In this document: piece by piece, positions 18,057 through 26,080 of the stretch
How the letters are laid out: the number at the start of each line of letters is the position of its first letter
Numbering within the stretch: position 1 is the stretch's first letter
NCBI GenBank assembly: GCA_963835855.1
Contig: CAWIHA010000040.1
Coordinates: forward strand, 5,536-69,535
Length of the DNA stretch: 64,000 nt
Source of the DNA: CAWIHA01 sp963835855
GTDB taxonomy: Bacteria > Acidobacteriota > Terriglobia > Bryobacterales > Bryobacteraceae
Direction: 5' to 3'
Notes under the pieces: model-generated
The model's input: only the letters and a program-made list of their open reading frames with translations
Database searches by the model: none
What the model was told of the DNA's origin: nothing
Made by a program: the position numbers and the translations under genes

Positions 18057-20483
18057 TCACTTCACGGTAACTATGGCCTGCGGAATCCGGAGCGGAAACG
18101 GCTGCAAGCGGGAGTCGAGCGCCCCGAGCTCCGAGAACGTCACGGTGGTGCTGCCCGGCTTGATTGCCTGGAACGTGAACACGGCCAGGGCGCCAGAGCC
18201 GCTGATTCCCCCATCGCCCGGCTTCCGATTCAGGTTCACCGTGCAGTCCCCGGTATCGTTGAGGATGTTCCGCGTAAAGATTACCGTCTTGCCGTCGCTG
18301 GAGAGGAGATTGCCCTGCTTCACCTCCTCGAGCCGAACCACCTGCGGATCGAACTTGAGGTGGAACGGTGCGGCAATCAGGTCGTGCGCGTCCTCGGCCC
18401 GGAGTTCCAAAGTAAACGTCGCGCCCGCGTTCACTTGTGCGGCCGGCGGGCTTAGCAGTAACCGCAGTTCGGGTGGGAATTGGGCAGCCGGTGCGGGAGC
18501 GGGCGGCGGGGCTTGCGGCGCCGCCGTCGTTTCCGGGGCCGGCGGCGCGGGAGTGGCGGACGGCGATGGCTGAGCCGGCGCGGGAGCGGGCGGCGCCAGG
18601 CTGACCTTCACCACCGGATCGGTTCCGGCGGCAATGCTGCGGAGGTTCACTTCGGTGATGCCCGGCGTGCGCACAATGTGCGGGATCAGCACGATGATCA
18701 GTTCGTCCGTGCCCCTGGAAGTGTTGTTGCTCGAAAACAGGTGCTTCAAGCCGGGAATGCTGGTCAGGCCGGGAACACCGGCCACATTCTTCGAAGACTG
18801 CTCCTGCATCAAGCCCGCGATCAGGCTGACCTCGCCTTCTTTGATCCGGATCTCGTGCTCGATCTTATCCTGACTGATAACCGGCTGAGTGATGCCGCCG
18901 ATATTCACGTTTGAGGTCACGGCCGATACCTCGAGCACGAGCTTCAGCGTCACCTCATCCGAGCCATAGTGCACGGTCGGCGTGATATCCACGTTGACGC
19001 CGACATCGATGAATTGAAACTGCGTGTACAACGAGCTGGCAGCGCCGACCGTGGTGCCGAACGGCTGCACGCCCCCCGAGGCGATCGGCACCTTGGTGCC
19101 AATGCGCAGGCTTGCTTTCTGGCCATTCGACGCGCGCACTTGCGGCGATTGCAGAACTCTCGCGTTGACATCCGTCATCGCGGCCTGGAACAGCGCGCCC
19201 GGCATCGTGATGGAAAAATCGCTCCCCGTGATGTGGCGGATTTGTGAAAGTGTAATTGGAGTGCCAGCGGAGCTCGTGCCCGAAGTGCCAGTCCCGGTGA
19301 CGGGAAACGGAGTGGCCCCCGCTTCCGGCGTCGGCGTGGCCACGGGCACCGGCGTGGGAGCCACCAGCGAGGCGCGTGGTGTGAACCCGATCGGGAAGTT
19401 GAGCCCCGGGTTGCCGTCGGCGCCAATGAGCGTGGCCGCGAGATTTCGCGTCTTGGTCCGGTTGGCCTCCATCAGCATCACGTCCACCACAACCTCGGCT
19501 TTCGGCTTATCCAGATCGTTCACCAGCTTCTCGGCAAGCAGCACCTGGTCCGACGTGCCGCGCACAATGATCGCGTTCAGTGTGGTGTAGGTAAACACCT
19601 TGCGAATATCGGCGACCGTTCGGAGAGTCGTCGTGATCTCTTGCAGCTCCTGCGGCGTGGTGAGGTTGCTCAGATAGAAAACCTTCACCACCGAGTCTTC
19701 GTAATCCCGGCGCTTCCCCATGTTGTCGGCGGTGACGAAAATAGCGTTTGGAGAAAGCGGCTTCCAGAACGATTTTGTCGTCATCGCCAGGTCGTCCAGC
19801 GCATCTTCGAGACTCGAGTTGATCAAGTCGATCGAAGCGTTCCGCCCGCCGGTATTGGCGTCGTTCCTGTACTCCGGGTCGAAGATCACGTTGATCCCGG
19901 CCAGCTTGCCAAGAGTTTCAAACAGCACTCTGGCCGGCTGATTCGTCATGCGCAGATTGATTGGTTGCTGTGAGAGCGCCTTGAGCATCGGGGGCGGCTC
20001 GATGCGCGCGAGCCTTTCCTGCTCTGCTTTGCGGTCCAACTCGGCCGGCGTGAGGGTGCGCTCCTCAGGCGTAAGCGCTGCGCCTTCCTTCTGGTTTCGC
20101 CGGATCATCTCCAGAGTGCGCTTCAGTTCCTGCTCGGCTATCGCAGACGAGGGATCGATGGCGTACGCTTTCTCGAACTGCGCCAGCGCCTGGTCGAGTT
20201 GTCCGCTCTCCCGGAGCTTAAGCCCCTGCTTAACGTGATATTCTGACGCCTGAAAACGGACACGCTGGGTGGCGAGCCGGTAACCCTGGTCGGCTGGATC
20301 TTCGGACAAAGCCTGTTCATAAAAGTCCAGCGCCTTGTCCCATTCTTTCCGGTCCTCGGCCTTGCGGCCTTGGGCGAAAAGTTTATCGCCCTTTCTGGTG
20401 CTGGCATCGGCGGCGGTCGCAGCCGCGACCAGGAGGGCTACTGCGGCGGCAACATTCCTTCGAAACCGGCGAGAAATCCGCAT
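18057..20483 (-). CDS. Secretin with N-terminal TPR and C-terminal cohesin domain
   Basis: The protein is 808 aa with a signal peptide. TPR repeats occupy about residues 30-115 ('KEWDKALDFYEQALSEDP', 'QLDQALAQFEKAYAIDP'). Then come N0/N1-type domains ('ARVLFETLGKLAGINVIFDP') and the secretin core ('LQSPQVRASNGQKASLRIG', 'KDKIEHE'-like strand, 'GVPGLTSIPGLKHLFSS', 'LIIVLIPHIVR'). A Pro/Ala linker leads to a cohesin domain over the last 135 residues ('LLLSPPAAQVNAGATFTLEL'). Secretins form the outer-membrane gate of type II secretion or type IV pili. The TPR may replace a pilotin or handle assembly, and the cohesin domain may contact cargo or the barrel; both are inference. Confidence 0.9.
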   Translation of the reverse strand: MRISRRFRRNVAAAVALLVAAATAADASTRKGDKLFAQGRKAEDRKEWDKALDFYEQALSEDPADQGYRLATQRVRFQASEYHVKQGLKLRESGQLDQALAQFEKAYAIDPSSAIAEQELKRTLEMIRRNQKEGAALTPEERTLTPAELDRKAEQERLARIEPPPMLKALSQQPINLRMTNQPARVLFETLGKLAGINVIFDPEYRNDANTGGRNASIDLINSSLEDALDDLAMTTKSFWKPLSPNAIFVTADNMGKRRDYEDSVVKVFYLSNLTTPQELQEITTTLRTVADIRKVFTYTTLNAIIVRGTSDQVLLAEKLVNDLDKPKAEVVVDVMLMEANRTKTRNLAATLIGADGNPGLNFPIGFTPRASLVAPTPVPVATPTPEAGATPFPVTGTGTSGTSSAGTPITLSQIRHITGSDFSITMPGALFQAAMTDVNARVLQSPQVRASNGQKASLRIGTKVPIASGGVQPFGTTVGAASSLYTQFQFIDVGVNVDITPTVHYGSDEVTLKLVLEVSAVTSNVNIGGITQPVISQDKIEHEIRIKEGEVSLIAGLMQEQSSKNVAGVPGLTSIPGLKHLFSSNNTSRGTDELIIVLIPHIVRTPGITEVNLRSIAAGTDPVVKVSLAPPAPAPAQPSPSATPAPPAPETTAAPQAPPPAPAPAAQFPPELRLLLSPPAAQVNAGATFTLELRAEDAHDLIAAPFHLKFDPQVVRLEEVKQGNLLSSDGKTVIFTRNILNDTGDCTVNLNRKPGDGGISGSGALAVFTFQAIKPGSTTVTFSELGALDSRLQPFPLRIPQAIVTVK

Positions 20484-20650
20484 CTTATTGGTATTGCAGG
20501 GCTTGTGCTAAAATAATTACCGTAGCGCAACCCTGCTCATAATGCATTGACGCACTGGAGTTTGCGCCCGTGGATAAGAAAGTTGGCGCGGCCGGGCCTC
20601 TGGCGCAAGCGATCGCCACGCTGTTCCGGGGCGTGGCGCGAGGGTGTCGT

Positions 20651-21124
20651 TTGGGACAAGCTGCGAGTGACATTAAAGTGTTGGCTGCTAACCGGCAGGC
20701 CGGGCATAACTACTTTCTCCTCGAACGCTTTGAGGCCGGGCTGGTACTCACGGGCACGGAGGTCAAAGCGGCGCGGTCGGGCAATGTGCAGCTCAAAGAC
20801 AGCTATGGTGACATCCGGGGCGGCGAGGCCTGGCTCGTGAATGTGCACATCAGCCCGTATTCGCATGGCAACCGGCAGAACCACGATCCCGTGCGCAACC
20901 GCAAGCTGTTGCTGCACCGCAAGGAAATCGACAAGCTGCTGGGAAAGACACGCGAAAAGGGGCTCACGCTGATCCCGACGAAGGTGTATCTGAAGAACGG
21001 GAAGATCAAATGCGAGCTGGCGCTCGCACGGGTCAAGAAGCTCCACGATAAACGCGCGGCCGAGCGTGCGCGGACCACCGAGGCCGAGGCGCGCGAGGCC
21101 ATGCGGGGCCGCCGCAGATTCTAA
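20651..21124 (+). CDS. smpB: SsrA-binding protein SmpB
   Basis: SmpB delivers tmRNA to stalled ribosomes. The conserved core starts at 'VLAANRQAGHNYFLLERFEAGLVLTGTEVKAARSG' and ends in the basic tail 'AREAMRGRRRF'. The frame is open from a GTG at 20570, but that N-terminus is unlike SmpB. The TTG at 20651, with GAGG seven bases upstream, gives 157 aa, the usual length, and is preferred. It is divergent from the secretin gene and 12 bp upstream of pepA. No ssrA gene is in the window. Confidence 0.93.
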   Translation: MGQAASDIKVLAANRQAGHNYFLLERFEAGLVLTGTEVKAARSGNVQLKDSYGDIRGGEAWLVNVHISPYSHGNRQNHDPVRNRKLLLHRKEIDKLLGKTREKGLTLIPTKVYLKNGKIKCELALARVKKLHDKRAAERARTTEAEAREAMRGRRRF

Positions 21125-21136
21125 GATTGGACCGCT

Positions 21137-22636
21137 ATGCAGATCAAACTCGAACGGAAACCGATTGAGCAGGCCGAAACGGACGCATTGATCGTCCCCG
21201 TGTTTGATAAGGAGAGCCCGGGCGGAGGTTTTTCAGCTGGTCCCGCCGCGGCGGTGAATCGCTTGACCGGCGGGTGGATCGAGGAACTCTACAACAACGG
21301 CGAATTCTCCGGCAAGGCGTTCGAAACGGCGCTCCTGCACCGCCCGCCCGGCCTCCAAGCGAAACGCCTGCTGCTCGTTGGCGCGGGCAAGAGCGATAAG
21401 TTTACGAATTCCGAGTTGCGCAACGTTGCGGGCGCCGCCCTTCGGGCCCTTAAGCCCAAAGGGGCGCGGTCGATGGCGCTCCCGCTCGAGGCTGGATCTG
21501 GGCTCGAGGAGCAGGCAGCCGCCGCGGCCGAAGGCGCCATCCTCGGCGATTACGAGCCCGACCGCTACAAAACCGAAAAGAAGGACGCCAAGGAGGTGGA
21601 GAGTTTCACGCTCGTCGCGGAGGGCGGTGAGGCATCGCTCGAGGAGAGCATCCGGCGCGCCCAGATCGTCGCGGAATCTCAGAACTTCACCCGCGATCTG
21701 GTGAACGAGCCCGCCAACCGGATGACGCCGGCCATCCTCGCCGAGCGCGCGCGCCAGATGGCCGGCGAGCAGGGGCTCGAATGCGAAGTAATCGGCCAGG
21801 ACCGCATGCGGGAGCTCGGCATGGGCGCGCTGCTCGGAGTGGCGCAAGGCAGCGCCGAGCCGCCCGTGCTGATCGTCTTGCGCTACCGGCCGCTCGAGGA
21901 AGCGGAGGGCCCGGCGCAGCTCGGGCTCATCGGTAAGGGCGTCACTTTCGACACCGGCGGCATCTCCATCAAGCACGCCGAGGGCATGGAGAAGATGAAA
22001 TACGATATGGCGGGTGGCGCGGCGGTGATCGGCGCGATGCGTTCCATCGCGCAGTTGAGGCCGGCCATCCCCGTCACCGCGCTCGTGCCCGCGGTGGAGA
22101 ACATGCCGGGCAGCCGCGCGCAACGCCCGGGTGACATCGTGACCACTCTTTCGGGCAAGACGGTCGAGGTGCTGAACACGGATGCCGAAGGCCGGCTCAT
22201 TTTGGCCGACGCTTTGACCTACGCGCAACGGATCGGCTGCACGCACCTGATCGATGCGGCAACGCTCACGGGCGCGATCGTGATCGCGCTCGGGCACGTC
22301 AACGTGGGCGTCTTCACGAACGACGACGGCTTCCGCGACTGTGTGCTTGTGGCCGCCCGGAAGGAAGGCGAAAAGATGTGGCCGATGCCGCTGGACGAGG
22401 AGTACAAGGCGCAGCTTAAGAGCGAGTTCGCCGACCTGCCGAACGTCGGCCCCCGCTGGGGCGGCGCCATTACCGCAGCCATGTTTCTGAAGGAATTCGC
22501 CGGTTCACTTCCCTGGGTCCACCTGGATATTGCGGGCACGGCCTGGCTCGACGAAGCCAAACCGTATCTGGCCAAGGGCCCGTCAGGCGTCCCGGTTCGT
22601 ACTCTCATCCACGTGGCGCTGAACTGGAAACAGTGA
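21137..22636 (+). CDS. pepA: Leucyl/cytosol aminopeptidase (M17)
   Basis: The protein is 499 aa, the usual length. The N-terminal macro-like domain ('ALIVPVF') precedes the M17 catalytic domain. The metal and active-site elements are present: 'LIGKGVTFDTGGISIK', 'MKYDMAGGAAVIGAM' and the signature 'NTDAEGRLILADAL'. It removes N-terminal residues from peptides in the cytoplasm using two metal ions. It lies between smpB and glgC in a tight plus-strand operon; recycling of peptides from tmRNA-tagged proteins would fit but is inference. Confidence 0.95.
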   Translation: MQIKLERKPIEQAETDALIVPVFDKESPGGGFSAGPAAAVNRLTGGWIEELYNNGEFSGKAFETALLHRPPGLQAKRLLLVGAGKSDKFTNSELRNVAGAALRALKPKGARSMALPLEAGSGLEEQAAAAAEGAILGDYEPDRYKTEKKDAKEVESFTLVAEGGEASLEESIRRAQIVAESQNFTRDLVNEPANRMTPAILAERARQMAGEQGLECEVIGQDRMRELGMGALLGVAQGSAEPPVLIVLRYRPLEEAEGPAQLGLIGKGVTFDTGGISIKHAEGMEKMKYDMAGGAAVIGAMRSIAQLRPAIPVTALVPAVENMPGSRAQRPGDIVTTLSGKTVEVLNTDAEGRLILADALTYAQRIGCTHLIDAATLTGAIVIALGHVNVGVFTNDDGFRDCVLVAARKEGEKMWPMPLDEEYKAQLKSEFADLPNVGPRWGGAITAAMFLKEFAGSLPWVHLDIAGTAWLDEAKPYLAKGPSGVPVRTLIHVALNWKQ

Positions 22637-22640
22637 ATAG

Positions 22641-23894
22641 ATGCAACTTCGCGTGCTCGCGTTTGTGCTGGCCGGCGGGAAGGGGACCCGGCTGTACCCC
22701 CTCACGAAGGAACGCGCCAAACCGGCGGTGCCGTTCGGCGGCAAGTACCGTATCGTCGATTTCGTCCTGAGCAACCTCATCAACTCCGGCATTTATTCGA
22801 TCTACGTGCTCTTACAGTTCAAGAGCCAGTCGCTGTTGCAGCATCTGCGGGACGGGTGGCAGTTCGGCGGCCTGGTCAAGAGCCAGTTCATCATTCCGGT
22901 GCCCGCGCAAATGCGCTCGCCCGGCGAGACCTGGTACCAGGGCACCGCAGACGCCATTTATCAGAACATCAACCTGATCGAGCAGGCCGATCCGCACGTG
23001 GTTGCCATTCTCGGCGCGGACCACGTCTACCGCATGAACATCCGCGAGATGATCGAATTCCACCAACGCAAGCGCGCCGGCGCGACACTGGCGGCAATCC
23101 CCGTTCCCAAGGAGCAGGCGATGGAGTTCGGCGTGATCGAGACGGCCCCGGATGGCTTGATCACCGGCTTTCACGAGAAGAGGCCGGACGCGCCCGCGCT
23201 GCCAAACAATCCCGGGCGCGTCTACGCCTCCATGGGCAACTACATCTTCTCCACGCACTTGCTGCTCCAGGAACTGTATCAGGACGCTGGCAACGAGCAT
23301 AGCTCGCACGACTTCGGCCGCGACATCCTGCCCTCGCTGGCCGGCCGCGCACCGCTGTACGCCTACGATTTCCAGACCAACGTCATCCCCGGCGAGCCGG
23401 CCGGAGCGCCCGCCTACTGGCGCGACGTCGGCAACATCGACGCTTACTACGAAGCGAATATGGACATCCGCGCCGTCAACCCCGAGCTGAATCTGTACAA
23501 CCGCGAGTGGCCGCTGATGACGGCGGGCTATCCCGACCCGCCCGCTAAGTTCGTTTTCGACCAGGAAGGGAGGCGCGGCCAGGCCATCGACTCGGTGGTC
23601 TCCGCCGGGACCATCCTCTCCGGCGGGGTGGTGCGAAATTCCGTGCTCGGCCGGTATGTGCGCGTGCACTCGGGCGCGCTGGTCGAGGACTCGATCGTCT
23701 TCGACAACTGCGACATCGGGCGGCGCGCCAAGATCCGCCGCGCGATCCTGGACAAGAACGTCACGGTGCCGGAAGACGCCGTAATCGGCTATGACCTCGA
23801 GGCCGACCGCCGCTATCACCACGTCACCGGGAGCGGTATCGTCGTGGTCGAAGGCCCCAGATCGCGCGTGGAGTTGTCGACGCTGAGTATTTAG
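22641..23894 (+). CDS. glgC: Glucose-1-phosphate adenylyltransferase
   Basis: The protein is 417 aa. The N-terminal nucleotidyltransferase motif 'LAGGKGTRLYPLTKERAKPAVPFGGKYRIVDFVLSN' contains the ADP-glucose pyrophosphorylase signature. The sugar-binding 'GTADAIYQN' and a C-terminal left-handed hexapeptide-repeat domain follow ('SGGVVRNSVLGRYVRVHSGA'). It makes ADP-glucose for glycogen. It starts four bases after pepA. ADP-glucose is also an accepted donor for some TreT enzymes, and a treT gene is present at 34663. Confidence 0.95.
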   Translation: MQLRVLAFVLAGGKGTRLYPLTKERAKPAVPFGGKYRIVDFVLSNLINSGIYSIYVLLQFKSQSLLQHLRDGWQFGGLVKSQFIIPVPAQMRSPGETWYQGTADAIYQNINLIEQADPHVVAILGADHVYRMNIREMIEFHQRKRAGATLAAIPVPKEQAMEFGVIETAPDGLITGFHEKRPDAPALPNNPGRVYASMGNYIFSTHLLLQELYQDAGNEHSSHDFGRDILPSLAGRAPLYAYDFQTNVIPGEPAGAPAYWRDVGNIDAYYEANMDIRAVNPELNLYNREWPLMTAGYPDPPAKFVFDQEGRRGQAIDSVVSAGTILSGGVVRNSVLGRYVRVHSGALVEDSIVFDNCDIGRRAKIRRAILDKNVTVPEDAVIGYDLEADRRYHHVTGSGIVVVEGPRSRVELSTLSI

Positions 23895-23944
23895 CCCCCA
23901 CGCTCGCTGTTTCGCTACCAGAGGAGCGAGTTTTCCGCCCACAT

Positions 23945-24018
23945 TCCCCGGTCGTCTAGTGGTAGGACAGCGGCCTTTGGAGCCGTGAATCGTGGTTCGA
24001 ATCCATGCCGGGGAGCCA
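23945..24018 (+). tRNA. tRNA-Gln (anticodon UUG), copy 2
   Basis: The sequence is identical over all 74 bases to the minus-strand copy at 17035-17108, including the encoded CCA. The homologous upstream stretch begins at 23915 ('CTACCAGAGGAGC...'). The two genes form a 6.9-kb-spaced inverted repeat. The sequence downstream of the two copies differs. Confidence 0.97.
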
Positions 24019-24101
24019 GATATCGAAACTCCAGGCGGGATTCGAACTGGATCTTACTCAGCACGGTTGGTTCTGTCGCATTGGCGCGCGGGTGGGCGAT
24101 A

Positions 24102-24323
24102 CTAAAGCAGCTTGGCGAACCCCTCCACCGTAAGCCCGGCCTCCCGGATCAACGCCCGAAGAGTCCCTTTGGCAAGTTCTTTGTGATTTGGAACGGAGAG
24201 GCGTCTATGCGGCGGATCGGTATGTCGCAGAATGATGTGGCTCCCGTGCTGCTCATCGAGTTCGTATCCGGCTTTTCCGAATGCTTTGACTGCCTCGCTG
24301 CCGGAAACAACCGGTAGCTTCAC
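24102..24323 (-). CDS. hicA: HicA-family mRNA interferase toxin
   Basis: The protein is 73 aa with a double-stranded-RNA-binding-like fold. 'HGSHIILRH' contains the family's catalytic His and 'LSVPNHKELAKGTLRALIREAGLT' is the typical second half. The start is GTG, and its GTGA overlaps the stop of hicB by four bases, giving the antitoxin-first order. HicA cleaves mRNA independently of the ribosome until neutralised by HicB. Confidence 0.9.
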   Translation of the reverse strand: MKLPVVSGSEAVKAFGKAGYELDEQHGSHIILRHTDPPHRRLSVPNHKELAKGTLRALIREAGLTVEGFAKLL

Positions 24324-24535
24324 CCGCCAGCAACCTCAACGACCTCCTCTAGAATGCTCGGGGGCAAGGGATCGCCATGCTTGCGGAGGCTCTTCAAGTA
24401 ACCTTCGATCGCTTCGCGGATGTTCTCGGTAGCCTCCGCCCGGGTTCGGCCCTGGGAAACGCATCCAGGCAGAGCCGGGCAAGTTGCCACAAATACGCCA
24501 TCCTCGTCTGGCTCCAGATAGACGCGATACTTCAT
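24320..24535 (-). CDS. hicB: HicB-family antitoxin
   Basis: The protein is 71 aa from the ATG at 24535; a second in-frame ATG at 24544 would add three residues. The partial RNase-H-like fold is clear ('YRVYLEPDEDGVFVATCPALPGCVSQGRTRAEATENIREAIEGYL'). No C-terminal DNA-binding domain follows, so this is the short HicB type. The frame stays open upstream to 24766, but that part lacks HicB similarity and is treated as non-coding. Confidence 0.88.
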   Translation of the reverse strand: MKYRVYLEPDEDGVFVATCPALPGCVSQGRTRAEATENIREAIEGYLKSLRKHGDPLPPSILEEVVEVAGG

Positions 24536-24809
24536 AACCAGCATTCTACCAGAGAGGCGAGGCGCCGTCGGCTTCTGGAAGCGTTCGAAACGTGTCCAGC
24601 CTGCGGAGACACAAGAAATCGCCGTTTCAAACCCGCATTTTACGGGCGACCCCAATCCAACACTCGAAGTAATTGTATGGCAAGGAGTTCCCCTCAAAAC
24701 GTTTTGGCAACTTCGCGGCAGACCGACCTTTCCACAAGCAAGGACACCGGCACGCATCTCAGGCAAGCCTCACATCGATAAGAGCTGCGCCGGTATCCGC
24801 GACGCGCCC

Positions 24810-25226
24810 CTATGTCGCCGCCCGTCCGTCGAGAAACTTGTCGATGGACTCGTATGGGGCAACCCTGCCCAAACCCACGAAAAACCCGCGGAGGCGATTC
24901 CGATCTTCAGAGCTCGGGTTCACGATATCGATCTCGACATCGCGCGGGCGCCCGACCGTGAGCGAAGTTCGAAGCAACCAACGCGTCTGATAGTCAGCTT
25001 CGCGCAGAGACAGTCCGATGGCGACCACGCGCTCGCACTGCCGAAGAGCCGTCAGGGCCTTGGACCAAAGCGTTCCCATTAGGTCCCCCTTCCAGTAGCC
25101 CTTGGCGAACGTCGGAGGAACGATGACGGGCCGAAGACGCCGGAATCCCCCAGTGTTGCCGCCATCGGGCACCGGGCCGAACCCGAAACTCCGCGGCGCC
25201 TCAGCTTGGCGCATCTCAATCTGCAT
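24810..25226 (-). pseudogene. 5'-truncated remnant of a SIR2-like domain protein
   Basis: The residues after the repeat ('PVIVPPTFAKGYWKGDL', 'ALRQCERVVAIGLSLREADYQTRWLLRTSL', 'EIDIVNPSSEDRNRL') match the C-terminal part of SIR2-like NAD-binding proteins. In these 'IPPTWxK' and 'IGYSLPxAD' strands close the Rossmann fold. Intact members are about 300-400 aa, so roughly the first two thirds are missing. The reading frame runs into the dispersed repeat at 25195, whose translation supplies the first residues, so the break point coincides with the repeat edge. The family call is moderate; the truncation is clear if the family is right. Confidence 0.5.
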
Positions 25227-25318
25227 TCCCCCGCAGCATCGCGCGTCTCACCGGCGGCTTTCAGAATCCCTTCTATCGGAAACAGTCCCGCCTTTCAGGA
25301 TCATCTTGCATTGGAAGA
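25195..25318 (+). repeat. Dispersed 124-bp repeat, copy B
   Basis: This is the inverted counterpart of 16822-16942. It begins 'GGCGCCTC' and ends 'TTGGAAGA'. It abuts the truncated SIR2-like remnant on one side and the promoter region of the MNT/HEPN pair on the other. The core 'CAATCTGCATTCCCCCGCAG' is unchanged between copies. Confidence 0.85.
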
Positions 25319-25360
25319 CCGGTCGGAACGCGGGCGGTATACTGCAAGAGGAGATTGGGA

Positions 25361-25660
25361 ATGGCGGACTTGACGATCGCCGAACAGATCCGGGAGAGGC
25401 ATGCGGAGATCCTCCGCATTGCCGCTAGGTACGGCGCAACTCGCGTCCGGCTTATCGGGTCAGTCGCGCGCGGTGAAGCCCGTTCTGACAGCGACGTTGA
25501 CCTGCTGGTGACCTGGGCTGAAGGAACGAGTCTGCTGGACCACGCCGCCCTCGTTCTGGAGTTGGAGAGCCTCCTGGGCCGGAAAGTGGACATCGCAAGC
25601 GATGGTTGGGTGAAACCCTCGATCCGGGAGCCGGTGTACAGGGACGCGATTCCCCTATGA
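25361..25660 (+). CDS. mntA: MNT-family nucleotidyltransferase antitoxin
   Basis: The ATG at 25361, after AGGAG, gives 99 aa. The minimal nucleotidyltransferase motif GSX10DXD is exact ('GSVARGEARSDSDVD'). In MNT/HEPN (type VII) systems this protein transfers AMP groups from ATP to the HEPN toxin and silences it. The gene overlaps the next by ATGA. Confidence 0.92.
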   Translation: MADLTIAEQIRERHAEILRIAARYGATRVRLIGSVARGEARSDSDVDLLVTWAEGTSLLDHAALVLELESLLGRKVDIASDGWVKPSIREPVYRDAIPL

Positions 25661-26013
25661 GGACTGACGCGGATCGCCTCAGCGACATCCTGCTGGCAAT
25701 CGCGAAAATCAGGGAACGGGCCGGGGGCAGCCTCGACGCTTTCGAGCACGATGAAATGCTCCAGGTGTGGGTGATCCACCACTTACAGGTCATCGGCGAA
25801 GCCGCCCGCGGAGTTTCCCAGGGCGTCAAGGACCGGCGCCCGGAAGTGCAATGGCCGCAGATCGTCGCCCTTCGGAACATTCTGGTCCATGAGTACTTTG
25901 GCCTCAACTTGCACCAAGTGTGGACGATGGCTCAGAAGGATCTCCCCGAACTGGAGAAGCAGATTCAGCGCCTCCGCGCGGACGTTGCAGCCGATCCCCA
26001 GCGCACCGGGTGA
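25657..26013 (+). CDS. hepT: HEPN-family RNase toxin (HepT, DUF86)
   Basis: The ATG at 25657 overlaps the mntA stop and gives 118 aa. The HEPN active motif RX4HXY is present as 'RNILVHEY', with the Tyr that MntA modifies in characterised pairs. The surrounding 'HLQVIGEAARGVSQ' and 'VWTMAQKDLPELEKQI' helices are typical of DUF86. It is predicted to cleave tRNA or other RNA when not modified. Confidence 0.92.
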   Translation: MRTDADRLSDILLAIAKIRERAGGSLDAFEHDEMLQVWVIHHLQVIGEAARGVSQGVKDRRPEVQWPQIVALRNILVHEYFGLNLHQVWTMAQKDLPELEKQIQRLRADVAADPQRTG

Positions 26014-26080
26014 GGCTACGCCTGTGCAGCTAAGGCGCGCAGCGAAGATTTCCCTGGGCTCCCCGAAAAGGCACCGCCCG

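Noticed and set aside
20570..20650. A 27-residue N-terminal extension of SmpB from a GTG at 20570
   Set aside because: The extension has no similarity to SmpB, while the TTG at 20651 has a good ribosome site and gives the usual length.
24019..24060. A T-arm-like string (GGATTCGAAC) just after the right tRNA-Gln gene, suggesting a tRNA fragment or att site
   Set aside because: Flanking bases do not pair as a T stem, and the sequence is not a copy of the tRNA 3' end, so no attachment-site repeat can be supported.
24536..24766. A 77-residue N-terminal extension of HicB
   Set aside because: The HicB fold begins at 24535; the upstream frame is low in similarity and far too long for this family.
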